A stretch of 64,000 nt of DNA from Amycolatopsis oliviviridis (GCF_014654365.1 NZ_BNAY01000002.1:620001-684000); one strand, 5' to 3'. Shown: positions 40,839-49,907, numbered from the stretch's first letter. Translations and numbers: made by a program. Notes: generated by a model not told the origin, from the letters alone.

Positions 40839-41375
40839 ATGCGTTTGTTCGTCCGCCTGCTGTCCGCCCTGATCGGGCTGGCGCTGGCCGCCGCCGGGGT
40901 CCTGCTGGTCTTGGAGGTGGGCTGGGGCTGGTGGCGGCCCGGGCGAGGGCCGCTGTTCGTCCCGTGGGACGACTGGCGCGACAGGCTCGCGGCCCTGTCC
41001 TGGAACACCGATGAGGTCCGCTACGTCGCGATAGCCGTCGCGGTCGTGGGGCTCCTGCTGATCCTGGCGTCGGCCTCGGCCGGGCGGCGCGCCATCCGGC
41101 TGACCGATCCGGCGAACGAGGTCAGCGTGACCACGTCGCCGCGTTCGCTGGCTCGGCTGGTCGGGGTGACCGTGCGCGCGCAGGACAACGTCGCGGGCGC
41201 GAAGGTCACCGCCACCGCCAAGAAGATCCGTGTCCGCGCGACGAGCAGGCTGGAAACCGAAGGCGAGCTGCGGCCGCGGCTGCTGGAAACGGTCTCCGGT
41301 CTGCTCGACGACGTCCCCCTGGTGCGGCGGCCGAAGGTGTCGGTCGTCGTCGACTCCCCGAAGGACCGCCGATGA
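40839..41375 (+). CDS. DUF6286-type membrane protein
   Basis: This 178-residue protein has two transmembrane helices (about 5-27 and 65-82) and a soluble C-terminal domain (about 90-178) with VTTSPRSLARLVGVTVRAQDNV and KKIRVRATSRLE. It fits the DUF6286 proteins encoded in actinobacterial Asp23/AmaP clusters. AGAAGGAG lies seven bases upstream of the ATG. Its stop overlaps the AmaP-like gene. Confidence 0.72.
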   Translation: MRLFVRLLSALIGLALAAAGVLLVLEVGWGWWRPGRGPLFVPWDDWRDRLAALSWNTDEVRYVAIAVAVVGLLLILASASAGRRAIRLTDPANEVSVTTSPRSLARLVGVTVRAQDNVAGAKVTATAKKIRVRATSRLETEGELRPRLLETVSGLLDDVPLVRRPKVSVVVDSPKDRR

Positions 41376-41959
41376 CCCGTTCGGTCTCCGCCAAGGCACT
41401 CGGCCGGTCCACCGGCACGGAACGGACGCTGACCGTCCTCATCGGACTGCTCGCGCTGCTCGGCGGCGCGGCGGTCCTCGTGATCGGCGCCGGCTGGCTC
41501 GGCACGTACCGCGCGAACCGTTCGCTCGTCGACCCGATCGCGCTCGACTGGCTCGTCCGGAACGCGCTCGCCGCCCGGATCGGCGCGATCGTGCTCGGCG
41601 TCCTCCTGCTGTGGCTGGGATTGTGGTGGTTCTTCCGGTCGCTGCGCCCGGAAGGCCGTCCGGACCTCGAACTCGACGACGACCTCGTGGTGACCTCCTC
41701 GGCCATCTCCGAGGCCGTCCGCCTCGACGCCGAGACGATCGACGGCGTCGGGCGCGCCCGGGTCCGCGCGGTCGGCGACAAGGAGAACCCGGCGTTGCGG
41801 ATCACGCTCTGGCTGGGCGAGGGCACCGACCTGAAACGGGTCTGGGAACAGCTCGATCTCACCGTGCTGGCCAGGGCCCGGGAGTCACTCGGGGTCGACG
41901 TGCTGCCCACCGCGGTCCGGATCGAACTCGACACGGCAGCACCGCAACGGGTGCGCTGA
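41372..41959 (+). CDS. amaP: AmaP-type alkaline-shock membrane anchor
   Basis: This 195-residue protein has two N-terminal membrane helices (about 20-42 and 70-92, the second ending in WLGLWWFFRSLRP) and a soluble C-terminal domain. AmaP anchors Asp23 at the membrane in Staphylococcus aureus, and the actinobacterial versions show this two-helix layout. It ends the overlapping cluster, so sigma, Asp23 paralogues and anchor probably form one envelope-stress module. Confidence 0.75.
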   Translation: MTRSVSAKALGRSTGTERTLTVLIGLLALLGGAAVLVIGAGWLGTYRANRSLVDPIALDWLVRNALAARIGAIVLGVLLLWLGLWWFFRSLRPEGRPDLELDDDLVVTSSAISEAVRLDAETIDGVGRARVRAVGDKENPALRITLWLGEGTDLKRVWEQLDLTVLARARESLGVDVLPTAVRIELDTAAPQRVR

Positions 41960-41987
41960 CCGCGTCCTTGCGGCAAGAATGGCCGTC

Positions 41988-43067
41988 ATGTCGCTTCCCT
42001 TGACGCCGCCGGTCAAACCGATGCTCGCCAAACCGGCGAAGGCGATCCCCGATTCCGGCGGGCTGTTGTTCGAGCCGAAATGGGACGGGTACCGATGCCT
42101 GGTGTTCCGCGACGGGGACGAACTGACGTTGCAGTCGCGGTCGGAGAAGCCGCTCAACCGCTACTTCCCCGAGGTCATCGAGCGGCTGAAGGCGACGCTG
42201 CCCGAGCGGATCGTGCTCGACGGCGAACTCGTCGTCGGCCGGGACGGGAAGCTGGACTTCGACGCGCTGACCGACCGGATCCACCCCGCCGAGAGCCGGA
42301 TCAAGCTGCTGGCCGAGCAGACCCCGGCGGAGTTCGTCGCGTTCGACCTGCTGGCGCTCGGCGACGAGTCCTATCTGGACGAACCGACGTCGAAGCGGCG
42401 GGAAAGGCTGGAGAAACTGGCCTCGGACGGCATCCACCTGACCCCGGCCACCTCGGATCCGGCGATCGCGCGGCACTGGTTCGAACTGTTCGAGGGCGCG
42501 GGGCTCGACGGCGTCATCGGCAAGCCGCTCGACGAGCCGTACACGCCCGGCAAACGTGTCCTGCTGAAGTACAAGCACTCGCGCACCGCCGACTGCGTGC
42601 TCGCGGGACTGCGCTGGCACGTCGACGGCGAAGAGGGCGAGATGGTCGGCTCGTTCCTGCTCGGGCTCTACGACGAGGACGGCGTGCTGCACCACCCCGG
42701 TGTCGTCGGATCGTTCCCGGTCACCCGGCGGCGTGAACTGGCCGAGGAGCTGGCGCCGCTGATCACCGACGGCGCCGATCACCCCTGGCTGGGCGACAAC
42801 GTGCGGGAGCACCAGCGGATCCCCGGCGGGATCACCCGGTGGAAGTCCAAGGAAGCCCCGTGGGTGCCGCTGAAGCTGGAGAAGGTGGTCGAGGTCGGCT
42901 ACGAGCACACGGAGGGCGGATACCCGTCGCGGTTCCGCCACACCGCGCAGTTCAAGCGCTGGCGTCCCGACCGCGAGCCGGACTCCTGCACGTACGCGCA
43001 GCTCGACGAGGTCGCCCGCTACGACCTGGACGCGGTGTTCCGCGGCGAGGTGAAACGCACCCGCTAA
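41988..43067 (+). CDS. ligC: ATP-dependent DNA ligase, LigC type
   Basis: This 359-residue ligase has adenylation motif EPKWDGYR with Lys31 as AMP-accepting residue, motif III FVAFDLLAL, motif IV LDGVIGKPLDEPYTPGKR, motif V VLLKYKH, and an OB domain ending ARYDLDAVFRGEVKRTR. It matches mycobacterial LigC (Rv3731), an accessory end-joining or repair ligase. ATG 41988 gives the MSLPLTPPVKPMLAK start seen in relatives; an ATG three codons earlier is possible. The matching PrimPol gene, adjacent to ligC in M. tuberculosis, is 11 kb away here. Confidence 0.9.
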   Translation: MSLPLTPPVKPMLAKPAKAIPDSGGLLFEPKWDGYRCLVFRDGDELTLQSRSEKPLNRYFPEVIERLKATLPERIVLDGELVVGRDGKLDFDALTDRIHPAESRIKLLAEQTPAEFVAFDLLALGDESYLDEPTSKRRERLEKLASDGIHLTPATSDPAIARHWFELFEGAGLDGVIGKPLDEPYTPGKRVLLKYKHSRTADCVLAGLRWHVDGEEGEMVGSFLLGLYDEDGVLHHPGVVGSFPVTRRRELAEELAPLITDGADHPWLGDNVREHQRIPGGITRWKSKEAPWVPLKLEKVVEVGYEHTEGGYPSRFRHTAQFKRWRPDREPDSCTYAQLDEVARYDLDAVFRGEVKRTR

Positions 43068-43139
43068 CGGTGTCCTGACACGTCACCTGCGAAGCTTTCC
43101 ACTGAGCTTTTGTCATGCCCGGAAAGTGAGGACCAGCCC

Positions 43140-44705
43140 GTGCGCCCCGCCAGCACCGTCCGCCGCAGGCCACGGCTGATCCTGATGACGACCGTGGCCG
43201 CGGCCGTGCTCGCGGGCTGCACGGCCGGGCCGTCGGTCCGGCCTGCGGTGATCGACAACGACGGCAAGCCCGACCCCGGTAACGCGACGTCCGCGCAGCC
43301 GGTGCCGCTGCCGCCGCTCACCGAGCCGCAGTCGCCGTCGATCAAATGGGACGACTGCGACGAGGCGACCCGGCAGCGGCTGGGCCAGCCGTCCGTGCCG
43401 GACACGCTGAAGTTCTCCTGCGCCAGGGTGCCCACCACGCTCGACGCGCCGGACCTGCCCGGTCGCGGGCTCTCGCGGCTGTCGGTGGTCAAGACCGGGG
43501 GCGGGCCGATCCCGCTCGTCGTGGTCAACGACGTCGACGGTGAACCGGGATCGCTGTACGCCGCGCGGCTGGCCGCGACGCTGCCGCCCGAGTTCCTGCA
43601 GAAGTTCTCGCTGATCGGCGTGGACCGGCGCGGAACCGGCACGTCCGCGCCGGTGCAGTGCGTCCCGGCGGAGATCCGCACTGACCTGCTCGGCGGCGAC
43701 CCGGCGGCAGGCGACCTCGAAAGCGTCGTCGACGCGGCGCGCAAGGCGGGCCAGCAATGCGCCATCGAACTGGACGACTCGCAGGTCGCGATGGACAGCT
43801 GGCGGGCCGCGGGCGACCTCGAAGAGCTCCGGCAGCAACTGGGGATGGACAAGCTGCACGCGCTGGGACGCGGTGACGGTTCGAAGGTCCTCGCCGAATA
43901 CGCCGTGCGGTTCCCGGCGCAGGTCGGCCGGGTCATGCTCGACGGGCTGCCCGACCCGGCTCCCGACGGCGCCGCCGTCCAGGAATCCGTCGCCGCCGGC
44001 GCGCAGGCCACGCTCGACGCGTTCGGCGCCGACTGCATCGCCAGGGGCTGCCCGATCGGCGACGCGCGTTCGGCCGTGACCGCCGTCGCCGACAGGCTTC
44101 GTTCCGCGCCCGCGACCACCACCGACGGGGCGGAGATCACGCCGGGGATCGCGCTGTACGCCGTCTACTCCGGGCTCGCGCAGCGCTCGCGCTGGGTGGA
44201 ACTCGCCGAAGCGCTCAAGTCCGCGCAGGCAGGCGACGTCACGCCGCTGGCCGCGTTCGCCGAGCCGGTGCTGAAGGACACCCGGGCACGGCCGTCGCGG
44301 CTGGACGGCACGCTCGCGACCAAATGCAACGACAGCGCGACCCGGCTCTCGGCCGAAGAACTCACGCGGGTGACCACGACCCTGCGCGACAAGCACCCGC
44401 AGTTCGGCGTCTTCGCCGCGCAGCAGCTGGCGTGGTGCAGCCCGTGGCCCGTGCGCCGCGAACCGCTCCCGCCCGCCGGCGCCCCGGGTGCCCCGCCGAT
44501 CCTCGTCGCGGGCACCGCGACCGACCCGGTCACACCGGAACAGGGCACCGGCCGGGCCGCCGATCAGATGCCGAGTTCGGTGACGATCACCTGGCAGGGC
44601 GCCGGGCACGGCGCGCTGAGCCTCTCCCCCTGCGTCGCCGACGCGACGCGGGCGTTCCTGATCGACGGGAAGGTCCCCGTCGACGGCACCCTCTGCCCGG
44701 CCTGA
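43140..44705 (+). CDS. Lipoprotein of the TAP-like alpha/beta hydrolase family, nucleophile Ser absent
   Basis: This 521-residue predicted lipoprotein has signal MTTVAAAVLAGC with lipobox LAGC near residue 26. It follows the layout of secreted tripeptidyl aminopeptidase-like hydrolases: FSLIGVDRRGTGTSAPVQC (oxyanion side), a nucleophile elbow, ILVAGTATDPVTPEQG (Asp) and WQGAGHGALS (His). The elbow, normally GxSxG, reads GRGDG, so the serine is gone. It may be a non-catalytic binding protein. GTG 43140 has GAGGA upstream. Six or more cysteines suggest disulfides. Confidence 0.82.
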   Translation: MRPASTVRRRPRLILMTTVAAAVLAGCTAGPSVRPAVIDNDGKPDPGNATSAQPVPLPPLTEPQSPSIKWDDCDEATRQRLGQPSVPDTLKFSCARVPTTLDAPDLPGRGLSRLSVVKTGGGPIPLVVVNDVDGEPGSLYAARLAATLPPEFLQKFSLIGVDRRGTGTSAPVQCVPAEIRTDLLGGDPAAGDLESVVDAARKAGQQCAIELDDSQVAMDSWRAAGDLEELRQQLGMDKLHALGRGDGSKVLAEYAVRFPAQVGRVMLDGLPDPAPDGAAVQESVAAGAQATLDAFGADCIARGCPIGDARSAVTAVADRLRSAPATTTDGAEITPGIALYAVYSGLAQRSRWVELAEALKSAQAGDVTPLAAFAEPVLKDTRARPSRLDGTLATKCNDSATRLSAEELTRVTTTLRDKHPQFGVFAAQQLAWCSPWPVRREPLPPAGAPGAPPILVAGTATDPVTPEQGTGRAADQMPSSVTITWQGAGHGALSLSPCVADATRAFLIDGKVPVDGTLCPA

Positions 44706-44741
44706 TCACTCAGGCTCTCGGTGCCCCCGCACCATTGTGAG

Positions 44742-44788
44742 ATGAAGGACGCTTTCATTGCGAAATTTGCTATGAAAGGCCCCTTCAT
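44742..44788. repeat. ATGAAGGACGCTTTCATTGC palindrome family, copy 2 (imperfect)
   Basis: ATGAAGGACGCTTTCATTGC is identical to the arm at 28314-28333. The right half (TTTGCTATGAAAGGCCCCTTCAT) is an imperfect complement, which gives a weak hairpin between convergent genes. The right half mixes the AAGGCCCCTT and ATGAAGGACGC motifs. Confidence 0.65.
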
Positions 44789-44824
44789 TGCGCGTGTGAG
44801 GGCGCCGGCCAGGGCTGAAAGCCG

Positions 44825-45067
44825 CTACTGCCGGTAGGACTCCACCTCGGAGATCGGCCGCGTCGTGGCCCCGTCCGGGTCTTCGTCGAACTCGACGCGA
44901 GCCCGCCGCTGCCGCAGCAGGTCCCAGCACTGGTCCAGCTGCTGCTCCACGCTCGCGAGCCGGGACCGGTCGTCCGAGCTGAGCCCGGTGCCGATCGCCC
45001 GCGAACGGAGCTCGTGCTCCACGCTGACCAGTTCGTCGATCCGGCTGAGGATGTCCCCGTCGGCCAT
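44825..45067 (-). CDS. DUF2630 family protein
   Basis: This 80-residue protein begins MADGDILSRIDELVSVEHEL and continues with SVEQQLDQCWDLLRQRRARVEFDEDPD. This is the pattern of DUF2630, a small helical actinobacterial family of unknown function. AGGAGGTGCGC before the ATG is a strong ribosome site. It diverges from the thioredoxin gene with a 90-bp gap. Confidence 0.82.
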   Translation of the reverse strand: MADGDILSRIDELVSVEHELRSRAIGTGLSSDDRSRLASVEQQLDQCWDLLRQRRARVEFDEDPDGATTRPISEVESYRQ

Positions 45068-45157
45068 GCGCACCTCCTGCGAAACCTGGGTTACTCCATC
45101 GGAGACGCTACGCGCAATCACGGGAATGTGCGTAGCACCCGATCCGTTATGCCCGGC

Positions 45158-45514
45158 ATGAGCACTGTGGAGCTGACCGCCGCGAACTTCGATCAGGTCG
45201 TTTCCGAGAACGACTTCGTGATCATCGACTTCTGGGCGGGCTGGTGCGTGCCGTGCCGCCAGTTCGCGCCGACCTACGAAAAGGTGTCGGGCAACCATGA
45301 CGACATCGTGTTCGCGAGCGTCGACACCGAGGCCGAGCAGCAGCTGGCCGCCGCGTTCGACGTGCGCTCGATCCCCACGCTCGCGGTGATCCGTGACAAG
45401 ACGGTCATCTACGCGCAGCCGGGCGCGCTCCCGGAGAAGACGCTCGAAGACCTCATCCAGCAGGCGCGCGACATCGACATGGACAAGCTCAAGGAAGAAG
45501 CGCAAGAAGCCTGA
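45158..45514 (+). CDS. Thioredoxin family protein
   Basis: This 118-residue thioredoxin-fold protein has FWAGWCVPCRQFAP (active site WCVPC instead of the usual WCGPC), FASVDTEAEQQLAAAFDVRSIPTLAVIRDK with the cis-proline, and a longer acidic C-terminal helix. It should reduce protein disulfides in the cytoplasm. ATG 45158 gives MSTVELTAANF; an ATG three codons earlier is possible. A strong terminator hairpin follows. Confidence 0.88.
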   Translation: MSTVELTAANFDQVVSENDFVIIDFWAGWCVPCRQFAPTYEKVSGNHDDIVFASVDTEAEQQLAAAFDVRSIPTLAVIRDKTVIYAQPGALPEKTLEDLIQQARDIDMDKLKEEAQEA

Positions 45515-45525
45515 CACAGGGGAAG

Positions 45526-45567
45526 AAGGGGCCCTGCCCGGCGGATTTCGCCGGGCAGGGCCCCTTT
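45526..45567. terminator. Strong bidirectional terminator after thioredoxin gene
   Basis: AAGGGGCCCTGCCCGGCG (45526-45543), loop GATTT, and its exact complement (45549-45566) form an 18-bp GC-rich stem between the convergent thioredoxin and proline dehydrogenase genes. It ends in TTT and is preceded by AAG-rich sequence on the other strand. Confidence 0.85.
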
Positions 45568-45601
45568 GTACTTCAGCGGAACTGTGCCACCGAGGACCGG
45601 G

Positions 45602-46531
45602 TCAGCCCCGGGTGGCGAGTCCGCGCAGGAAGAACGCCAGGTTCGCCGGGCGTTCCGCCAGCCTGCGCATGAAATAGCCGTACCATTCGTCGCCGTAGGG
45701 GACGTAGACGCGCATCGTCTTCCCGTCGCCCGCGATCCGGCGCTGCTCCTCGGGACGGATCCCGTACAGCATCTGGAATTCGTGGTCGTCCGCCTTGCGG
45801 TCCGCGTCCATCGCGAGCTTCTCGGCGATCGCGATCATCCGCGGGTCGTGTGAGGCGACCATCGGATAACCCTTGCCCTGCATGAGGATCTTCAGGCAGC
45901 GCACGTAGGACTTGTCCACTTCGGACTTGTCCTGGAACGCGACCTCTTCGGGTTCGGCGTACGCGCCCTTGCACAGCCGGACACGGGAGCCCTCGCTCGC
46001 CAGTTCGCGGCAGTCCTGCTCGGTGCGCCGCAGATAGGCCTGCAGCACCGCGCCGACCCACGGGTACTCGGTGCGCAGTTCCCGCAGGATGCCCAGCGTC
46101 GAGTCGGTGGTGGTGTGGTCCTCCATGTCGAGGGTGACCGTGGCGCCGACCGCTTCGGCCGCCGCGCAGATCTTGCGGGCGTTCTCCAGCGCGACCTTCT
46201 CGCCGTCGGCGGGCAGGAACTGGCCGACCGCGGACAGCTTGACCGACACGTCCGCGCCGAACGCGAGGCCGTCGGCCGCCAGCGCGGACAGCAGTTCCTC
46301 GTAGGCGCGGACGGTCGTCGCGGCCTGCTCGGCGTCGGTGGTGTCCTCGCCGAGGTGGTCGAGGGTGACCCGGAGGCCGTCATCGGCCAGTTCGCGGACC
46401 ACCCGAGCGGCGTCGGGCGTCTTCGAACCGGCGACGAACCGGCTCACCACCGATCGGGTGGCGGGGACGACCTCGACCAGCTTGCGCATCCGCCGGGATC
46501 GGGCGGCGGCGAGCAACGGGGCACGCAACAT
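45602..46531 (-). CDS. Proline dehydrogenase
   Basis: This 309-residue single-domain PRODH oxidises proline to pyrroline-5-carboxylate with FAD. Visible blocks are VSVKLSAVGQFL, TVTLDMEDHTTTDSTL, VGAVLQAYLRRTEQDC, RLCKGAYAEPEEVAF and the C-terminal RVYVPYGDEWYGYFMRRLAERPAN, whose YxxRRxxER-type arginines bind the proline carboxylate. It follows the P5C dehydrogenase gene by 16 bp with AGGAG before its ATG, so the two form an operon. P5C passes straight to the next enzyme. Confidence 0.93.
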   Translation of the reverse strand: MLRAPLLAAARSRRMRKLVEVVPATRSVVSRFVAGSKTPDAARVVRELADDGLRVTLDHLGEDTTDAEQAATTVRAYEELLSALAADGLAFGADVSVKLSAVGQFLPADGEKVALENARKICAAAEAVGATVTLDMEDHTTTDSTLGILRELRTEYPWVGAVLQAYLRRTEQDCRELASEGSRVRLCKGAYAEPEEVAFQDKSEVDKSYVRCLKILMQGKGYPMVASHDPRMIAIAEKLAMDADRKADDHEFQMLYGIRPEEQRRIAGDGKTMRVYVPYGDEWYGYFMRRLAERPANLAFFLRGLATRG

Positions 46532-46547
46532 CACGAACTCCTGGTTC

Positions 46548-48185
46548 TCAGCCCTGGTGGGGGTAACGGACGCCGGTGGGCGGAACGAACGTCTCCTTGA
46601 CCGAGCGCGGGCTCGTCCAGCGGAGCAGGTTGAACACCGAACCGGCCTTGTCGTTGGTGCCGGACGCGCGACCGCCGCCGAAGGGCTGCTGGCCGACGAC
46701 CGCACCGGTCGGCTTGTCGTTGACGTAGAAGTTGCCGGCGGCGAAGCGCAGCGCCTCGGACGCCTTCGCGACGGCCGTGCGGTCGTTCGCGATGATCGCG
46801 CCGGTGAGCGCGTAGTCGGCGGTCTCGTCGACCAGCTTCAAGACAGTGTCGAAGCCCTCGTCGGTGCTGTCGTCGTAGACGTGCAGCGCGAGGATCGGGC
46901 CGAAGTACTCGGTGCGGAAGATCTCGTGGTCCGGGTTGTCCGACACGAGGATCGTCGGGCGCACGAAGTAGCCGACGCTGTCGTCCGCGGTGCCACCGGC
47001 GATGACGTCGATCTCGGCGTCCTCGGCGGCGCTCTTCAGCACGGCCGCGTGCTTGTCGAACGCACGGCGGTCGATCACGGCGCCACCGAAGTTGCTCAGG
47101 TCGTTGACGTCTCCGTAGGTGATGGCCTCGGTCTCGGAGACCAGCTCGTCCTTCAGGCTCGCCCAGAGCGAACGCGGGACGTAGGCGCGGGACGCGGCCG
47201 AGCACTTCTGGCCCTGGTACTCGAAGGCGCCGCGGATCAGCGCGGTGCGCAGGATGTCGACGTCGGCCGAGGCGTGCGCGAGCACGAAGTCCTTGCCGCC
47301 GGTCTCGCCGACCAGGCGCGGGTACGTGCGGTAGCCGGAGATGTTGGCGCCGACGGTGGCCCACAGGTGCTGGAAGGTCGCGGTGGAGCCGGTGAAGTGG
47401 ATCCCGGCCAGGTCGCGGTGGGTCAGGGCGACCTCGGAGACGGCCTTGCCGTCACCCGGCAGCAGGTTGATGACGCCCGGCGGCATGCCGGCCTCTTCGA
47501 GCAGGCGCATCAGCAGGTGCGCGGCGTAGCTCTGCGTCGGCGACGGCTTCCACAGCACGACGTTGCCCATCAGCGCGGGCGCGGTCGGCAGGTTGCCGGA
47601 GATCGCGGTGAAGTTGAACGGGGTGATGGCGTACACGAAGCCCTCGAGCGGGCGGTGCTCCATCCGGTTCCAGATCCCGGGCGAGCTGACCGGCTGCTCC
47701 GCGAGGATCTGACGGCCGAAGGCGACGTTGAAGCGCCAGAAGTCGATCAGCTCGCAGGCGGAGTCGATCTCGGCCTGGAAGGCGGTCTTCGACTGGCCGA
47801 GCATGGTGGCGGCGTTCAGCTTGGCGCGCCACGGGCCTGCCAGCAGGTCGGCGGCACGCAGGATGATCGCGGCGCGGTCGTCGTAGGACAGCGCGCGCCA
47901 GCCGGGGGCCGCGGCCTTGGCGGCGGCGATCGCGTCGTGGGTGTCCTGCGCGGTCGCGCTGTGGATGACGCCCAGCACCGCCTTGTGGTTGTGCGGCTGG
48001 ACGACCTCGATCTTCTCGCCGCCGCCCTTGCGCTGCTCACCACCGATCGTGGCGGTGATGTCGATGGGGTCGGCGTCACCCAGCGCTTTGAGCGCGCCCT
48101 CGAGTTCAGCGCGCTCAGCGCTGCCCGGTGCGTAGTTCAGCACCGGCTCGTTCTTCGGGGCGGGGGTCTGGGTCACGGCGTCCAC
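46548..48185 (-). CDS. pruA: 1-pyrroline-5-carboxylate dehydrogenase
   Basis: This 545-residue aldehyde dehydrogenase-family enzyme oxidises glutamate semialdehyde to glutamate with NAD. Glu294 (LVGETGGK) and Cys328 (YQGQKCSAASR) are the catalytic pair; ITPFNFTAISGNLP and FTGSTATF form the NAD site. Residues 1-60 extend past the standard ALDH core as in the pyrroline-5-carboxylate dehydrogenase group. It is first in the proline operon and faces a divergent PucR regulator across a 127-bp gap. Ornithine aminotransferase in the same window feeds it with semialdehyde. Confidence 0.95.
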   Translation of the reverse strand: MDAVTQTPAPKNEPVLNYAPGSAERAELEGALKALGDADPIDITATIGGEQRKGGGEKIEVVQPHNHKAVLGVIHSATAQDTHDAIAAAKAAAPGWRALSYDDRAAIILRAADLLAGPWRAKLNAATMLGQSKTAFQAEIDSACELIDFWRFNVAFGRQILAEQPVSSPGIWNRMEHRPLEGFVYAITPFNFTAISGNLPTAPALMGNVVLWKPSPTQSYAAHLLMRLLEEAGMPPGVINLLPGDGKAVSEVALTHRDLAGIHFTGSTATFQHLWATVGANISGYRTYPRLVGETGGKDFVLAHASADVDILRTALIRGAFEYQGQKCSAASRAYVPRSLWASLKDELVSETEAITYGDVNDLSNFGGAVIDRRAFDKHAAVLKSAAEDAEIDVIAGGTADDSVGYFVRPTILVSDNPDHEIFRTEYFGPILALHVYDDSTDEGFDTVLKLVDETADYALTGAIIANDRTAVAKASEALRFAAGNFYVNDKPTGAVVGQQPFGGGRASGTNDKAGSVFNLLRWTSPRSVKETFVPPTGVRYPHQG

Positions 48186-48255
48186 TGACTGCTCCTGACT
48201 TCACGTCGCCGGGTAGGTCTCACCCCGAACGGTAGACCGGACGAGCGCTCCACGG

Positions 48256-48302
48256 CTTGTCCGACTGGCTAGAATCAGGGTGACCATCTTGTCCGATCGG
48301 CT
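48256..48302. promoter_or_regulatory. Paired direct repeats in the pruA-PucR gap
   Basis: CTTGTCCGACTGGCT (48256-48270) recurs as CTTGTCCGATCGGCT (48288-48302), 32 bp (three helical turns) apart. The position between pruA and the PucR gene fits an activator site. Confidence 0.55.
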
Positions 48303-48312
48303 TAATTCGGTG

Positions 48313-49905
48313 ATGACCTCGACTACGGAAACGACCACCGGCGCGTCCCTGCGGCATGTCCTCGCCACACTCGGGGAACCGCTGGTCAGAGTGCTCGCGG
48401 CGCCCGGCGGACTGGGCGTCGAAGTGGCGGATGTCGTCATCCACGATCCGGAGGATCCGCCCGACGCCCATCCGGGGGATCTCGTCCTGGTGATCGGAGC
48501 CCGCGGACGGTCGGCCGCCGGGGCGATCCGGGCGGCGGGACGGTCCGGGGCCGCCGCCGTCGCGATCAAGAGCGGCTCGCCCGTCGTGAACGTCGCGACG
48601 GACTCGGGCATCGCGCTGATCGAGGTCGGCCACGAAGCCCGCTGGGAACAGGTCGAGGCACTGGCCAGGGGCGTCGTCGACGCGGCCCGCGCGGGCGGTG
48701 AGGCGGACAGTGGCGAGGTGCTGGGCGATCTGTTCTCGCTCGCGCAGACCATCGCGACGCTCACCGGCGGCCTGGTCAGCATCGAGGACACCGCGAGCCG
48801 CGTGCTGGCGTATTCGCGGGCGGGCGACGAGGTGGACGAACTGCGCAGGCTTTCGATCCTCGGGCGCGAAGGCCCGGAGCGATACCTCGCGATGCTCCGC
48901 GAATGGGGTGTCTACCAACGGCTTCGCGCCGGGGAGGGGATCGTCCGCATCGAGGAGCGGCCCGATCTCGGCATCCGGCGGCGGATCGCGGCCGGGATCC
49001 ACGCCGGATCGCAGCCGCTGGGCACGATCTGGGTCCAGGAGGGCGCGCATCCCCTGACCGAGAGCGCGGAAATCGCGTTGCTCGGCGCGAGCCGGGCGCT
49101 CGCACCGCAACTGATCCGCCACCGGACCCTGCCCAGCCCGGAACTCCGGCTGCGCGAAGACCTGCTGGCAGGATTGCTCGACGGCCGTCTCGACGTCGAA
49201 TCCGTCGCCGACGACATCGGCGCGGATCCCGGGAAACCGGCCATGGTGCTGGCGTTCTCGCTCCCCCGCGACCGCGCGGCGACCGACCGGCAGCTGCGGC
49301 GCGCGGAACTCGTGCACCTGATCACCGTGCACACCGCCGCGTACCGGCGCAGCGCGCTGGTGAGCGTGATCGGCGGCCGGGTCTACGCGCTCCTTCCCGA
49401 CCTCCCCGAACACGCCGAGACGCGGATCCTGGCGCTGGCCAAGGAAATCGTCGGCACCGCGCAACGGCATCTCGACGTCCGGGTGCGCGCGGCGCTGGGC
49501 GGTGTCGTGCCGCGCCTGTCCGACGCGGCGGCCTCGCGTGGCGACGCGGACCGTGTGCTGGCGACGATGGCGCGCGGGCACGGGACCGCGGACGTCGCCT
49601 CGCTGGCCGACGTCCGCGCCGAGGTCCTGCTCTCGGAAGTCCTCGCGTTTCTCGGTGAGCAGCCGAGGATCCGTGATCCCCGGCTGACCGACCTGGTCGC
49701 GCACGACGCCGAGCACGGCGGGATCCTGGTGCCCGCCGTACTCGCCTACCTCGACGCGTTCGGCGATGTCCGGCGCGCGGCGCGCGAGCTGAACATCCAC
49801 CCGAACACGGTGCGCTACCGGGTGCGCCGCGCCGGCGAGGTGTCCGGGATCGATCTGGACGACCCCGCGCAGCGGGTCCTCACCCAGCTTCTGTTGCGCC
49901 TCTAG
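48313..49905 (+). CDS. PucR-family regulator, probably of proline catabolism
   Basis: This 530-residue PucR-type regulator has an N-terminal PucR-like region (LRHVLATLGEPLVRVLAAPGG), a central GGDEF-like/sensing segment and a C-terminal helix-turn-helix: VLAYLDAFGDVRRAARELNIHPNTVRYRVRRAGEVSGIDL near 475-514. PucR regulators next to proline genes activate them in other actinobacteria (PutR). The divergent arrangement and paired repeats upstream support the same here. ATG 48313 is chosen; a GTG 11 codons earlier overlaps the repeat region. Confidence 0.85.
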   Translation: MTSTTETTTGASLRHVLATLGEPLVRVLAAPGGLGVEVADVVIHDPEDPPDAHPGDLVLVIGARGRSAAGAIRAAGRSGAAAVAIKSGSPVVNVATDSGIALIEVGHEARWEQVEALARGVVDAARAGGEADSGEVLGDLFSLAQTIATLTGGLVSIEDTASRVLAYSRAGDEVDELRRLSILGREGPERYLAMLREWGVYQRLRAGEGIVRIEERPDLGIRRRIAAGIHAGSQPLGTIWVQEGAHPLTESAEIALLGASRALAPQLIRHRTLPSPELRLREDLLAGLLDGRLDVESVADDIGADPGKPAMVLAFSLPRDRAATDRQLRRAELVHLITVHTAAYRRSALVSVIGGRVYALLPDLPEHAETRILALAKEIVGTAQRHLDVRVRAALGGVVPRLSDAAASRGDADRVLATMARGHGTADVASLADVRAEVLLSEVLAFLGEQPRIRDPRLTDLVAHDAEHGGILVPAVLAYLDAFGDVRRAARELNIHPNTVRYRVRRAGEVSGIDLDDPAQRVLTQLLLRL

Positions 49906-49907
49906 AA

